This document shows positions 8,779 through 15,909 of a stretch of DNA of 25,066 nucleotides, piece after piece; position 1 is the first letter of the stretch; every line of letters starts with the position of its first letter. The position numbers and the translations under genes are program-made. A model generated the notes under the pieces. The model was not told the origin of the DNA. It saw only the letters and a list, made by a program, of their open reading frames with translations, and searched no databases. Origin of the DNA: a virus; the IMG/VR virus record IMGVR_UViG_3300009079_000120, positions 1 through 25,066 of that record; one strand, written 5' to 3'.

Positions 8779-9960
8779 TTACGCAGCGATACGAGTCATG
8801 ATGATAGAAGCTGCTGTACCAGATCGGGTGTCTTTAACCCCGGAGAAAGTCACAGACGCCATAACGTCAGCATCGGCCCCAGAGGCGGTTACTTCGTGGG
8901 AGGCAATCTTCATTTCAGGCAGTACGATACCGTAGGTATTCCCTGCAGGGTCTGAGATTTTACACCGGATCTGAATAGAGCCATTGGCCAGAAACTGGTT
9001 AAAGAACGCCTGACTAGCAAAGTACAGAGAGGCTGTCGCTTCTACGTCGATCCGGCCAGACCCGATGCCCGCCGGGAATAAGCTGCCCACGGCTGTTTGG
9101 TCACGCAGGTTGTTATTCAGGTTAATGGATAACTCCTGAAACGTGCCAGACATAAGCGCCAAAACCCCAGCCGTGGTGACCGAATACATGGTCAAACCAG
9201 TAACGTCACTGACAGAGTTCATCAGCTCGTTAGTGGTCGTGGCTATATAGGTTCCAGCGTCCTGAGACGTAGTTCCTGTTCCCACTCCTGTGGCACCTTG
9301 TAGACCGATCTCTCCGGACAAGATGGAGCCTGAGGCCAAGCTCAGGGACATAGAGCCGGCCCGCATCCCAGACATATTGAAGTAATTGTTCACGCCGTCG
9401 ACCTGAAAGTTCTTCTCAAAGGTGTAAGACCGTTGAGTAGACCCGTTCTCGATGGTGCCAGAGTTGGTGATGGTGACAGAGGCCACCGCTTCGTCCGTCA
9501 GATTTTCCGCTGTCTCAAAGTGAGTGGGATCTGAAATAGCGTGAACGGTATAGATGTCATCCTCAGTGGTAGCAGCCAGTCCTGACAGCTTAACCAGCTT
9601 ACCTACTTTTAGTCCGGCGGTGGAGGTAACAGTAACGACGTTGCTGGTAATGTTGGTCCCTGTGTCGCTGTATCCAGCCGACCAGTCGGCTGACTGCAGA
9701 ACGGCTTCAAAGAAGTCATCGTACTCTGCGTAGGACAGCTGAAAGTTGACAGACCCGGCAGATGTACCAGACACGTGAACCGATCCTGTATATTGGCGGC
9801 TAGAGTCAATCTCGTCAGAACGGGCGGATTCCAAACTGGTGTTCAAAGATTCGCCTGTATTCCGGAGTAACTTGTAGACCCCTGTTCCAGCAACTGGTTC
9901 GTCGAATGTTGACTCTTTTGCATAAGCCAACGTGTAAGTGGAAGTATCGGCAAAAGCCAT
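8779..9960 (-). CDS. Major tail tube protein
   Basis: This 393-residue protein begins MAFADTSTYTLAYAKESTFD and has the NTGESLN ... ARSDEIDSSRQ ... GSVNFQLSYAEYDDFFEA pattern typical of the siphophage tail tube family. It should polymerise as hexameric rings around the tape measure. A long insert with two tandem Ig-like or beta-rich stretches may decorate the tube: VVTVTSTAGLKVGKLVKLSG is followed by a Thr/Val-rich segment. The length is about 1.5 times that of lambda gpV (246 aa). The start is supported by GAGGT seven bases upstream. The gene follows the tail terminator gene by 15 bp and is itself followed by a hairpin, as is usual for a highly expressed structural gene. Confidence 0.9.
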   Translation of the reverse strand: MAFADTSTYTLAYAKESTFDEPVAGTGVYKLLRNTGESLNTSLESARSDEIDSSRQYTGSVHVSGTSAGSVNFQLSYAEYDDFFEAVLQSADWSAGYSDTGTNITSNVVTVTSTAGLKVGKLVKLSGLAATTEDDIYTVHAISDPTHFETAENLTDEAVASVTITNSGTIENGSTQRSYTFEKNFQVDGVNNYFNMSGMRAGSMSLSLASGSILSGEIGLQGATGVGTGTTSQDAGTYIATTTNELMNSVSDVTGLTMYSVTTAGVLALMSGTFQELSINLNNNLRDQTAVGSLFPAGIGSGRIDVEATASLYFASQAFFNQFLANGSIQIRCKISDPAGNTYGIVLPEMKIASHEVTASGADADVMASVTFSGVKDTRSGTAASIIMTRIAA

Positions 9961-9975
9961 AAGAGTAACCTCGTA

Positions 9976-10398
9976 TTATCGGGTAAAGTAAAATCTCATC
10001 ATGACCGGCATAACGTACCAGCCCTCTGAGCGGAAGGGTGCCAATATTGACATCTCTTTGAACACGATACCACCAATGGTTTTGTATTCAAAGAGGGCAG
10101 ACAAAGCGTCTAAATTTGATTTGTGGGATTTAGTGCCCGCCGCCTGCCGCACATAGAAGTTGGCGGAAAGATGGCCCCACGATTGTTTAACGGCAGTAGG
10201 ACCTGTCTCTACTGCATATGAGTCTGAGAATAGGACCTTAATAGCCACGTAAGGAGCTGTACCGTTAGACAGCAGAGGCCGGGACACGTCTGAGTAGTCT
10301 AGAGGCTCCACGTTCTCATAAGCGACTCTGGAGTCCCCCCAACCAGCCTCCATGGTCGTCTGTATGACGCTGAGAGCGTCCACATAAGAAGCTGGCAT
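9976..10398 (-). CDS. Tail terminator protein (gpU-like)
   Basis: This 140-residue protein lies directly upstream of the tail tube gene, the position of lambda gpU. It is expected to cap the growing tail and form the tail side of the head-tail joint. It starts MPASYVDALSVIQTTMEAGW and ends GWYVMPVMMRFYFTR. A short N-terminal helix, a central strand (YVAIKVLFSD) and the MRFYFTR end are typical of these proteins (DUF4128/gpU-like). Its ATG overlaps the TAA of the upstream gene by one base. The family is recognised mainly from context and overall shape. Confidence 0.75.
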   Translation of the reverse strand: MPASYVDALSVIQTTMEAGWGDSRVAYENVEPLDYSDVSRPLLSNGTAPYVAIKVLFSDSYAVETGPTAVKQSWGHLSANFYVRQAAGTKSHKSNLDALSALFEYKTIGGIVFKEMSILAPFRSEGWYVMPVMMRFYFTR

Positions 10399-10880
10399 TA
10401 TCTAAACCTGCTGGCGGTGAACACCCGCCCTACTTCAGCATCTAACACCCCAGAGTTGCTGGCTATCTCAAAGGCTGTAGCCACGTCGGCATGGTTTTCG
10501 TCAGCGTATTTCCCATCCTGCCGTAACGTGGAGTAGATGGTGATAGACTGCAGGTCGCCTCGGGGTATAGCGTTCAGCTCGGCTTCGAACTCGGCTATCT
10601 TAGGGCGGGCTACAACAAAGGTATGCTGGTTGTCTGTCCTTTGATCCCCGCGCTTTCCTACGGTAGGCTCAGACCCGTCGTTGGCAATAACAAACGGGGC
10701 AGAGGTCATCGTGCTGTTGATAGAATACATGGTATTAAACGCCGCCTGACCAGAGTCCTGCTTGGTGTGCTGGATAGCCGACCTGTAGGCCTTCTTAGCC
10801 GCAGCCACCGCCATCCTTTTAGGGAGGTTCAATATCTCCTCCCGTATTCCCAGTGCGATAATGTCTGAGTTATATCCCAT
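10398..10880 (-). CDS. Neck / minor tail protein of the HK97 gp10 or lambda Z type
   Basis: This 160-residue protein sits between a stopper-like neck gene and the tail terminator, where lambda gpZ and HK97 gp10-like genes lie. These proteins are needed to finish the tail top before joining to the head. Visible features are an N-terminal helix (IREEILNLPKRMAVAAAKKA), a central PTVGKRGDQRTDNQHTFVVA stretch and an acidic C-terminal half ending RVFTASRFR. It starts at ATG 10880, two bases after the upstream stop, and overlaps the next gene by one base. The assignment is by gene order and size. Confidence 0.65.
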   Translation of the reverse strand: MGYNSDIIALGIREEILNLPKRMAVAAAKKAYRSAIQHTKQDSGQAAFNTMYSINSTMTSAPFVIANDGSEPTVGKRGDQRTDNQHTFVVARPKIAEFEAELNAIPRGDLQSITIYSTLRQDGKYADENHADVATAFEIASNSGVLDAEVGRVFTASRFR

Positions 10881-10882
10881 GG

Positions 10883-11773
10883 TTAGATCCTACAATGAAG
10901 GTGGTATTCGTGGCTCAGGAAGTCTTGTTGCACGGCTTTTATATTATACCTCTGCCCGTCCCATGTCAGCTGGTCCTCGGCAGAAGGCACTACCCCTATG
11001 TGGGTTTGTTGGATTATAAACTGAACGTCGCCGGACGATACGGCCTCGCCGTCTACGTCATCCAGAGAGAACCCTTTAAAAAACCCGGAAACCGTATAGT
11101 CGACCATACCTGAGGTGACCACATCAGTCGATGGATTGTACCCAGAACCTGCCCCTTTCTTGTGGAAAGTAACGTCAACTCGTGGGTCAATCCTCTCTAC
11201 CACTCGGCACATGGTCAGTCCTGAGTCGTTATAGCTAGCCTGCACCTCGTAGGTTTTGCCTAAGTAAGAGACGTAGTCCCATTGGGTAATGTCAGTGTGA
11301 GCAGGACAGGTCAAGAAAAAGTGGGACTCATAGGTCTGGACGGTCTCGTCGGCTTCTGACGCAGAGCGCAACTCAAGGTCCATGTAATGCACCCCAGTAG
11401 AGGAGGATACCAGAGCGCCGGGGTCGTTTACCGGGCCTACCGGGGCCTTTCTAAAAACTTCTGCTACGACATCACACCCGTGCAACACCCCCACGCTGTC
11501 ATAGTGTATGGCCTTGGCTGAGTCTCCTCTCACCAACCCCACCACATAGGCTTGCCCGGTAGCCGGGTCCCTTATGGTTCTGGAAGCGGGGAGGGTGGCA
11601 GAAGGGGGTAACCCTAACGCCCTACGTCTGGTAGCCCTGTGGAAGATAGACAGGAACCGATCGATCGGCATGATCTTACCGACCATTCCACCTGTTTCCC
11701 ACAGTTGTGTGGTCTCATTGAAAACATCAAACGAGGTAGTCTCAAATTTAGCGGCTACTCGGCGCAGGTCCAT
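10883..11773 (-). CDS. Head-tail connector / stopper-like protein with two similar C-terminal modules
   Basis: This 296-residue protein lies in the neck region, and its ATG overlaps the TAA of the upstream gene. The C-terminal part (VPSAEDQLTWDGQRYNIKAV) resembles the short beta-barrel head-closure (stopper) proteins, in which a 'D-x-x-x-W/Y-x-G-x-x-Y-x-I/V' pattern is common. A similar stretch occurs earlier (TDITQWDYVSYLGKTYEVQA), so the protein may carry two related barrels. The N-terminal ~120 residues (RFLSIFHRATRRRALGLPPS) have no match that I recognise. A role in closing the filled head or joining it to the tail is likely but not proven. It is longer than typical stoppers (~100-130 aa). 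Confidence 0.6.
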   Translation of the reverse strand: MDLRRVAAKFETTSFDVFNETTQLWETGGMVGKIMPIDRFLSIFHRATRRRALGLPPSATLPASRTIRDPATGQAYVVGLVRGDSAKAIHYDSVGVLHGCDVVAEVFRKAPVGPVNDPGALVSSSTGVHYMDLELRSASEADETVQTYESHFFLTCPAHTDITQWDYVSYLGKTYEVQASYNDSGLTMCRVVERIDPRVDVTFHKKGAGSGYNPSTDVVTSGMVDYTVSGFFKGFSLDDVDGEAVSSGDVQFIIQQTHIGVVPSAEDQLTWDGQRYNIKAVQQDFLSHEYHLHCRI

Positions 11774-12252
11774 TAGCTATTAACTACCGGATCGTAGTTG
11801 GGGGAAGCCACCCCGAATTGGGAGTATCCTGAGGTAGCAGAAGGGTCAATCAGTTCCCGTAGCTCTTCCTGATACTTGTCTGCTTCAGCCCGTAGGTAAG
11901 ACACCAGTTCAGAGATCTTAACATTTGTGAAACGAATAGCCTCGTTCGCCCCATCAGACTGTTTCTGCAGAATGGATAAGCTGCCCGAAGACGCAATCAA
12001 GGCAGAGAGGAAATATTTTGAATACAATTTAAGTTTAAGATATTTCAGTCTCTGCTCAGTAGTTGGCGACGCGGCGACTCCTTCTGTGATGACAGTCTGA
12101 TAGGTAGGCACCCACGTCAATAGATCAGCCTCCAGATCTTCTTCTGGCTTTCGATCTAAGATCACTTCATCAGAGAGGTCTGTGGTATCTACGCCGATGG
12201 CAGAGCGAATCTGGTCTACATCGGTGAGGGCCAAGAACGAGACGGCAGCCAT
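11773..12252 (-). CDS. Head-tail connector (adaptor-like) protein
   Basis: This 159-residue protein begins ATG AGC-free at 12252, three bases past the upstream stop. It carries a central block of predicted helices (TEQRLKYLKLKLYSKYFLSA, ISELVSYLRAEADKYQEELR). Helical proteins of this size directly downstream of the capsid gene are usually the adaptors that bind the portal ring (lambda FII/HK97 gp6-like position). It couples to the stopper-like gene through a TAATG overlap. I cannot confirm the family from sequence alone. Confidence 0.6.
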   Translation of the reverse strand: MAAVSFLALTDVDQIRSAIGVDTTDLSDEVILDRKPEEDLEADLLTWVPTYQTVITEGVAASPTTEQRLKYLKLKLYSKYFLSALIASSGSLSILQKQSDGANEAIRFTNVKISELVSYLRAEADKYQEELRELIDPSATSGYSQFGVASPNYDPVVNS

Positions 12253-12254
12253 TT

Positions 12255-12527
12255 TTACAGCTCGATTATTTCAAGGAAGCCAACGGTTTCTTGAAACTTA
12301 ACCCAGCCAGAAATAGAGGGGACAGGAACCATCACGTTTTGCTTCAGCATAACTTTGGTGCCGGGGTCCTGAATCTGTTGGGCTTTCAACAATTTAACCA
12401 GATACTTGGGTTTTTCTGTCTTGGCAGATTGCGGGTCTTGTTTTGGTTTGGCTGTCTGGTCGGTTTTACTCTGAGACGGGGCCACTATGGCAGCCGCTTG
12501 GGGTGTATTATTTTTCTTGAGGGCCAT
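12255..12527 (-). CDS. Small protein after the capsid gene (FI-like position), unknown function
   Basis: The protein is 90 residues if it starts at MALKKNN, preceded by GGAGA seven bases upstream; an ATG 15 bases earlier (MPENL) lies inside that ribosome-binding region. The N-terminal half is Lys/Gln/Pro/Ala-rich and low complexity (QSKTDQTAKPKQDPQSAKTE), so probably disordered. The C-terminal half looks like a small beta domain (GTKVMLKQNVMVPVPSISGW). It resembles in position the gene between E and FII of lambda, but no sequence relation is visible. The open frame extends further upstream into the terminator, which is not a likely coding region. Confidence 0.6.
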   Translation of the reverse strand: MALKKNNTPQAAAIVAPSQSKTDQTAKPKQDPQSAKTEKPKYLVKLLKAQQIQDPGTKVMLKQNVMVPVPSISGWVKFQETVGFLEIIEL

Positions 12528-12603
12528 TAGATTCTCCGGCATTAATATGGTGTTGTTGGATGATAGCTGTTTGTATAACCCCTGTCTAGCAAGGGGCTGA
12601 TAC

Positions 12604-12632
12604 AAAAAGGCCGGCTAATAGCCGGCCTTTTT
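12604..12632 (-). terminator. Bidirectional intrinsic terminator after the capsid gene
   Basis: AAAAAGGCCGGC (12604-12615) and its exact complement (12621-12632) enclose a 5-base loop, giving a GC-rich stem flanked by A5/T5 tracts. In the minus direction this is a classic terminator, 22 bp past the capsid stop codon. Downstream genes are also structural, so it should be partial or be passed by antitermination. Confidence 0.85.
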
Positions 12633-12653
12633 ACCTTAGTGGTGCTTTGGTTA

Positions 12654-13844
12654 TTACGTGTTGATCAGATCCATGACAGAGAACGCGTCGTCGTAAAGAC
12701 GAGTAGTAGTCTGGCCAAAGTCAACCCGCAGGGCACGAGCACGGCGTAACAGAAACTCTTCAACTGCCGCGTAAGAAGCAGAGACGTTAATGTAACGACG
12801 TAAAGCGAACTCGTTATCCAGACCCACAATGCGGTTTTCAGGGACCACAGAAGCTGGAACCAGAAACACGCGAGGAGGAGTAATACCCAGATTATCGATA
12901 GAGAACAAGGAATCGATACGAGGGCTGTTAGGGTTGTCTTCAGTGATAACAGGGCGACCGGTACGTCCTTCAATTGCCAGTGCGGTATCGATAGTACATA
13001 CCAGATTGGTCAGGGTGATGGTCTGGTAGTTGTCACGCAGATAGTGGATCCAAGCCTTCTGGGTCAGAACCCCGTCGGCGGTAATACTGTTGTCCAGTGT
13101 GTCTGCATTAAAAGAAACCAGAGCCGACAGGCCGATGTCAGGGTTACCGTTGAAGCAATCCGCCAGTGAGTTGTTCACCATGCGCAGCTTTTCACCTTTA
13201 GCCTGACGAGCCATGACCGTGTTCACCAGATCGAACGAAGTAGTCGCAACCGCCTGATCTGAGATCATGATACCGATACCTTTGGAAGGGATTGGCGTGG
13301 TGCTGTCAGCGGCAGTGATGCTAACCATTGACGCTGGCTCAGCCAACTGAGCGACAGACTGTGCTTCTGAACCTTCAGGGGCAGTCAAATCGATCTTGGC
13401 CCGCTTGAATTCAGGAGCGTTAACCGTTTCAGTGCCGGACAACAGGTTTTCATACCCAGCAAAGTAGTCGCCTTTATCCGCCTCCAGATTAGCCGCGATA
13501 GTCTGCAGGATAACCTCTGGGAAGAAGATACGGCCAGCCGGGGTAGTGTTTCCATTACCGTCAGGGGATACAATAGCTCCAGCGGCGATCTTAACGCCGT
13601 TCAAGACATCCTTCATTGAAGAAGACTTGATGCCAAGCTTTTGGTTGCCCTTAACATGCAGTCCATTCGAGGTCAGTGCCTGAGACAGCACGGAGCCGTA
13701 CTTGGCTTCGTCGGTCGGGAACTTACGAGACATGAACTGCGTCAGAGATAGGCCTTCGTCAGCGGCTGCAGCATAGTCAGTGACTGCTACGGAACCTTCG
13801 TGTAGTACGCCCGCATCATCACGGAATTTAAAGTTTGTTTTCAT
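12654..13844 (-). CDS. Major capsid protein
   Basis: This 396-residue protein follows the decoration protein gene by 14 bp and occupies the place of lambda gpE. It should form the hexamers and pentamers of the icosahedral shell with the HK97 fold. Recognisable stretches are GRIFFPEVILQTIAANLEAD, a likely spine region with EGRTGRPVITEDNPN and a C-terminal RRYINVSASYAAVEEFLLRR. Codon use appears more biased than in the neighbours, as expected for an abundant protein. It starts MKTNFKFRDDAG, with GGAG upstream. A strong terminator follows. Most other possible functions are excluded by position and size. Confidence 0.9.
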   Translation of the reverse strand: MKTNFKFRDDAGVLHEGSVAVTDYAAAADEGLSLTQFMSRKFPTDEAKYGSVLSQALTSNGLHVKGNQKLGIKSSSMKDVLNGVKIAAGAIVSPDGNGNTTPAGRIFFPEVILQTIAANLEADKGDYFAGYENLLSGTETVNAPEFKRAKIDLTAPEGSEAQSVAQLAEPASMVSITAADSTTPIPSKGIGIMISDQAVATTSFDLVNTVMARQAKGEKLRMVNNSLADCFNGNPDIGLSALVSFNADTLDNSITADGVLTQKAWIHYLRDNYQTITLTNLVCTIDTALAIEGRTGRPVITEDNPNSPRIDSLFSIDNLGITPPRVFLVPASVVPENRIVGLDNEFALRRYINVSASYAAVEEFLLRRARALRVDFGQTTTRLYDDAFSVMDLINT

Positions 13845-13858
13845 TTCATTCGCTCCAA

Positions 13859-14329
13859 TTAGATGCGTTCGATAAGGACAGTGTCACCGACGGTGCCTGT
13901 GCCAGTGACAATACGGATGCAGCGCCACTTAAACTCAGTGGGCGCGGCAAAACCAGTTCCTGCTGACAGCACAGTGACTTTACCGGCGGTTGCTGGAGCT
14001 ACCGGGATGCCGCTGCACACCAGAGCACCTACGGCCATCACCGGAGTTTGATTGGCAGCCACCGTAGCCATAGCGCGGCCTTTGGTCTGTACGCCGCCCC
14101 AGCTAAACCCGCTATTGCGGACGCCCGGTTCGACCGAGGTCACAATACCTTCGATTTCATCACCAACGGCCACGGCCACGTAAGAATCTGCTGCCATTTT
14201 TACGCCTTTGCCGATTTCGACATCAGTGTAAGTACCTACGCCAGCAGCGGCGGTGCCCAAAGCATCTGTAACAATTCCCATTACGGAAGTATCGACTAGC
14301 AGTGAGCGGACAAGAGTTGTAGAACCCAT
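13859..14329 (-). CDS. Head decoration / cement protein (lambda D position)
   Basis: This 156-residue protein lies between the protease/scaffold gene and the capsid gene, exactly as lambda D does. It is rich in Gly, Ala, Val and Thr, has few charges and looks all-beta: DVEIGKGVKMAADSYVAVAV, FSWGGVQTKGRAMATVAANQ and a C-terminal CIRIVTGTGTVGDTVLIERI. It would sit on the outside of the shell and stabilise it. The start at 14329 is supported by AGGTG seven bases upstream. It is larger than lambda D (110 aa). Function is inferred from order and composition. Confidence 0.75.
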   Translation of the reverse strand: MGSTTLVRSLLVDTSVMGIVTDALGTAAAGVGTYTDVEIGKGVKMAADSYVAVAVGDEIEGIVTSVEPGVRNSGFSWGGVQTKGRAMATVAANQTPVMAVGALVCSGIPVAPATAGKVTVLSAGTGFAAPTEFKWRCIRIVTGTGTVGDTVLIERI

Positions 14330-14354
14330 TTAATTCACCTGTATAAGTTAAAGT

Positions 14355-15005
14355 TTAAAGTTTGTTTGTCGCAATGGAAGCGCGTTCCATGAACGACAGG
14401 CCGTCACCGCTAGATGCTGGCAATTCCCCGTCCTCAACCTCAGCCGACGCTCCGATTTGGAATCGAGTCGTAAACTTTGATCTAACTTCGGTGTACTGAG
14501 CTAACAGTGTCGAAGTTTCCATGCCTGAGAGATTCATGGAAGACATGCCTAAACCGATGGCCATTCCCCCAATGTACTCACTGGCTAATTTTTTCAGAGC
14601 GCCCTCGTTCGTGTCCGCCAGCTGGAACTTGGCGCGAAGAGAGGTAAGCTCAGAGTCCATAGCTTTATTCTCTGCCCGCAGGGTGGCCAACTCGCCTTTA
14701 AGGTGAGCTATCAGACTGGTTGACTCGGAAGCGTCAGCTTTAGGGGCCGGAGCGCCGCCTTCAGCCTTAGGGTCTTCGCCTTCAGCCTTAGGGTCTTCGC
14801 CTTCGCCTTCAGCCTTAGGGTCTTCGCCTTCAGCCTTAGGGTCTTCGCCTTCAGCCTTAGGGTCTTCGCCTTCAGCCTTAGGGTCTTCGCCTTCAGCCTT
14901 AGGGTCTGCAGCGTCTCCTTCAGCCAGAAGGTCTTCAACAGCCCCTGTCGGAGCCCCAGAGGCCAGAGCGGCTACAGACGCGGCTGTAAGTACCTTCTTT
15001 TTCAT
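14355..15005 (-). CDS. Nested scaffold protein (Nu3-like internal start)
   Basis: An in-frame ATG at 15005 (residue 283 of the protease ORF) is preceded on the minus strand by TGAGGATATTGAC, giving an AGGA Shine-Dalgarno at good spacing. It would yield a separate 216-residue scaffold: MKKKVLTAASVAAL, the acidic heptad repeats, then a coiled coil. Lambda makes its Nu3 scaffold from the same kind of internal start inside gene C, and many copies are needed per prohead. The start site and frame are seen in the sequence. That it is used is an inference. The N-terminal MKKKVLTAASVAALASGA also looks like a signal peptide, but that makes little sense for a scaffold and is probably chance. Confidence 0.6.
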   Translation of the reverse strand: MKKKVLTAASVAALASGAPTGAVEDLLAEGDAADPKAEGEDPKAEGEDPKAEGEDPKAEGEDPKAEGEGEDPKAEGEDPKAEGGAPAPKADASESTSLIAHLKGELATLRAENKAMDSELTSLRAKFQLADTNEGALKKLASEYIGGMAIGLGMSSMNLSGMETSTLLAQYTEVRSKFTTRFQIGASAEVEDGELPASSGDGLSFMERASIATNKL

Positions 15006-15851
15006 GTCAATATCCTCAGATAAAACGGTTCTGCCAGCAGAACCTTGATTGGGCTGGTTAATCAGCCGGTTAAAAAGCGTGTCAAATGATATCACTTCAT
15101 CCATCAAACCGTTAGCGACGGATTCTTTCGCAAAGAAAGTAAGTCCTTCGCCAACTTGAGACTTCACTGAAGCCCGTGGGATGTTTCTATTTTCAGAAAC
15201 AGCGTCTAGGAAGAAACCTTCCATCACATCGATCTTTGCCTGAAATATCTTCTTGGCAGTATCGGTTAACTTTTCGTAGGGGTTGCCGAGGGCTTTGAAC
15301 TTACCGCCTCGCAAAACAGTGACCTGATAGCCTTTGTCTTTCAAGGCATCAGCCTGATTCATCAGGATGGCCACCACTCCGATGGATCCAGCTTCTGACA
15401 TCTTAGGGCCGTAGATTTTGTCGGTGGCCGAGGCGATCCAGTACCCGGCACTGAATGCCGCACCAGAGACGTACGTGTCTATGGGTTTGTGCTGTTTGGC
15501 CTGCAAAATGAAATCTGACAGTTCATTGACCCCTTTAGCGTCTCCGCCCGGGGTGTCCATGTCGAGCAGGATGCGGTCTACTTCATCGTCGTTAATGGCT
15601 TCTATGATCGCATTGCGAATCTCGTTATACGAGGTAATGCCAAACAACCGGTTCCAGAATGAATCGCTATTGGTCAGCGGGCCGTGAACAGCTACTGTCC
15701 CTACTCCCTCAGCAGTAGACAGCAGGTGGGAGCTTTCGTCATAGCCGATGTCGTCGGGGTCAGTCCGACCACGAAATTGGACTTGAGCGTCTACGACATG
15801 CCGTAAGCTGGATTCGTCACCAAGCCAAATTAAAGAGTTTTCTAATTTCAT
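14355..15851 (-). CDS. Head maturation protease (S49 family) fused to scaffold
   Basis: This 498-residue protein has two parts. Residues ~45-280 are an S49 (SppA/SohB/lambda C-like) protease: DMDTPGGDAKG at ~97-107 forms the oxyanion region, Ser134 in AAFSAGYWIAS is the likely nucleophile, GSIGVV lies at 155-160, and Lys184/Lys186 in LRGGKFKALGNP are candidates for the catalytic lysine. Residues ~283-498 are a scaffold part with a repeated acidic PKAEGED linker, a coiled coil (HLKGELATLRAENKAMDSEL) and a helical end. In lambda the C protease likewise carries the Nu3 scaffold in its C-terminus. The protein acts inside the prohead, cutting scaffold and itself before packaging. No strong Shine-Dalgarno is seen before 15851. 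Confidence 0.9.
   Translation of the reverse strand: MKLENSLIWLGDESSLRHVVDAQVQFRGRTDPDDIGYDESSHLLSTAEGVGTVAVHGPLTNSDSFWNRLFGITSYNEIRNAIIEAINDDEVDRILLDMDTPGGDAKGVNELSDFILQAKQHKPIDTYVSGAAFSAGYWIASATDKIYGPKMSEAGSIGVVAILMNQADALKDKGYQVTVLRGGKFKALGNPYEKLTDTAKKIFQAKIDVMEGFFLDAVSENRNIPRASVKSQVGEGLTFFAKESVANGLMDEVISFDTLFNRLINQPNQGSAGRTVLSEDIDMKKKVLTAASVAALASGAPTGAVEDLLAEGDAADPKAEGEDPKAEGEDPKAEGEDPKAEGEDPKAEGEGEDPKAEGEDPKAEGGAPAPKADASESTSLIAHLKGELATLRAENKAMDSELTSLRAKFQLADTNEGALKKLASEYIGGMAIGLGMSSMNLSGMETSTLLAQYTEVRSKFTTRFQIGASAEVEDGELPASSGDGLSFMERASIATNKL
14758..14907 (-). repeat. 21-bp tandem repeat encoding PKAEGED
   Basis: Seven copies of ttcagccttagggtc start at 14760, 14781, 14808, 14829, 14850, 14871 and 14892. 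The period is 21 bp except for one 27-bp step that inserts an extra Gly-Glu. The reading frame is kept throughout. It encodes an acidic, proline-containing linker between protease and scaffold coil. Confidence 0.95.
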
Positions 15852-15909
15852 AATCGGAAAGTACCAATAAATAGGGGGTTATGCAACTCGCAATACGAGG
15901 GGGAGAATG

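Noticed and set aside
14758-14907. Regular repeats that might look like a CRISPR array
   Set aside because: The 21-bp period has no spacers and keeps a reading frame; it is a coding tandem repeat.
14711-14938. 75-codon minus ORF with a TLRLKAK repeat
   Set aside because: It is the out-of-frame reading of the 21-bp repeat in the scaffold gene; the PKAEGED frame belongs to the protease/scaffold ORF.
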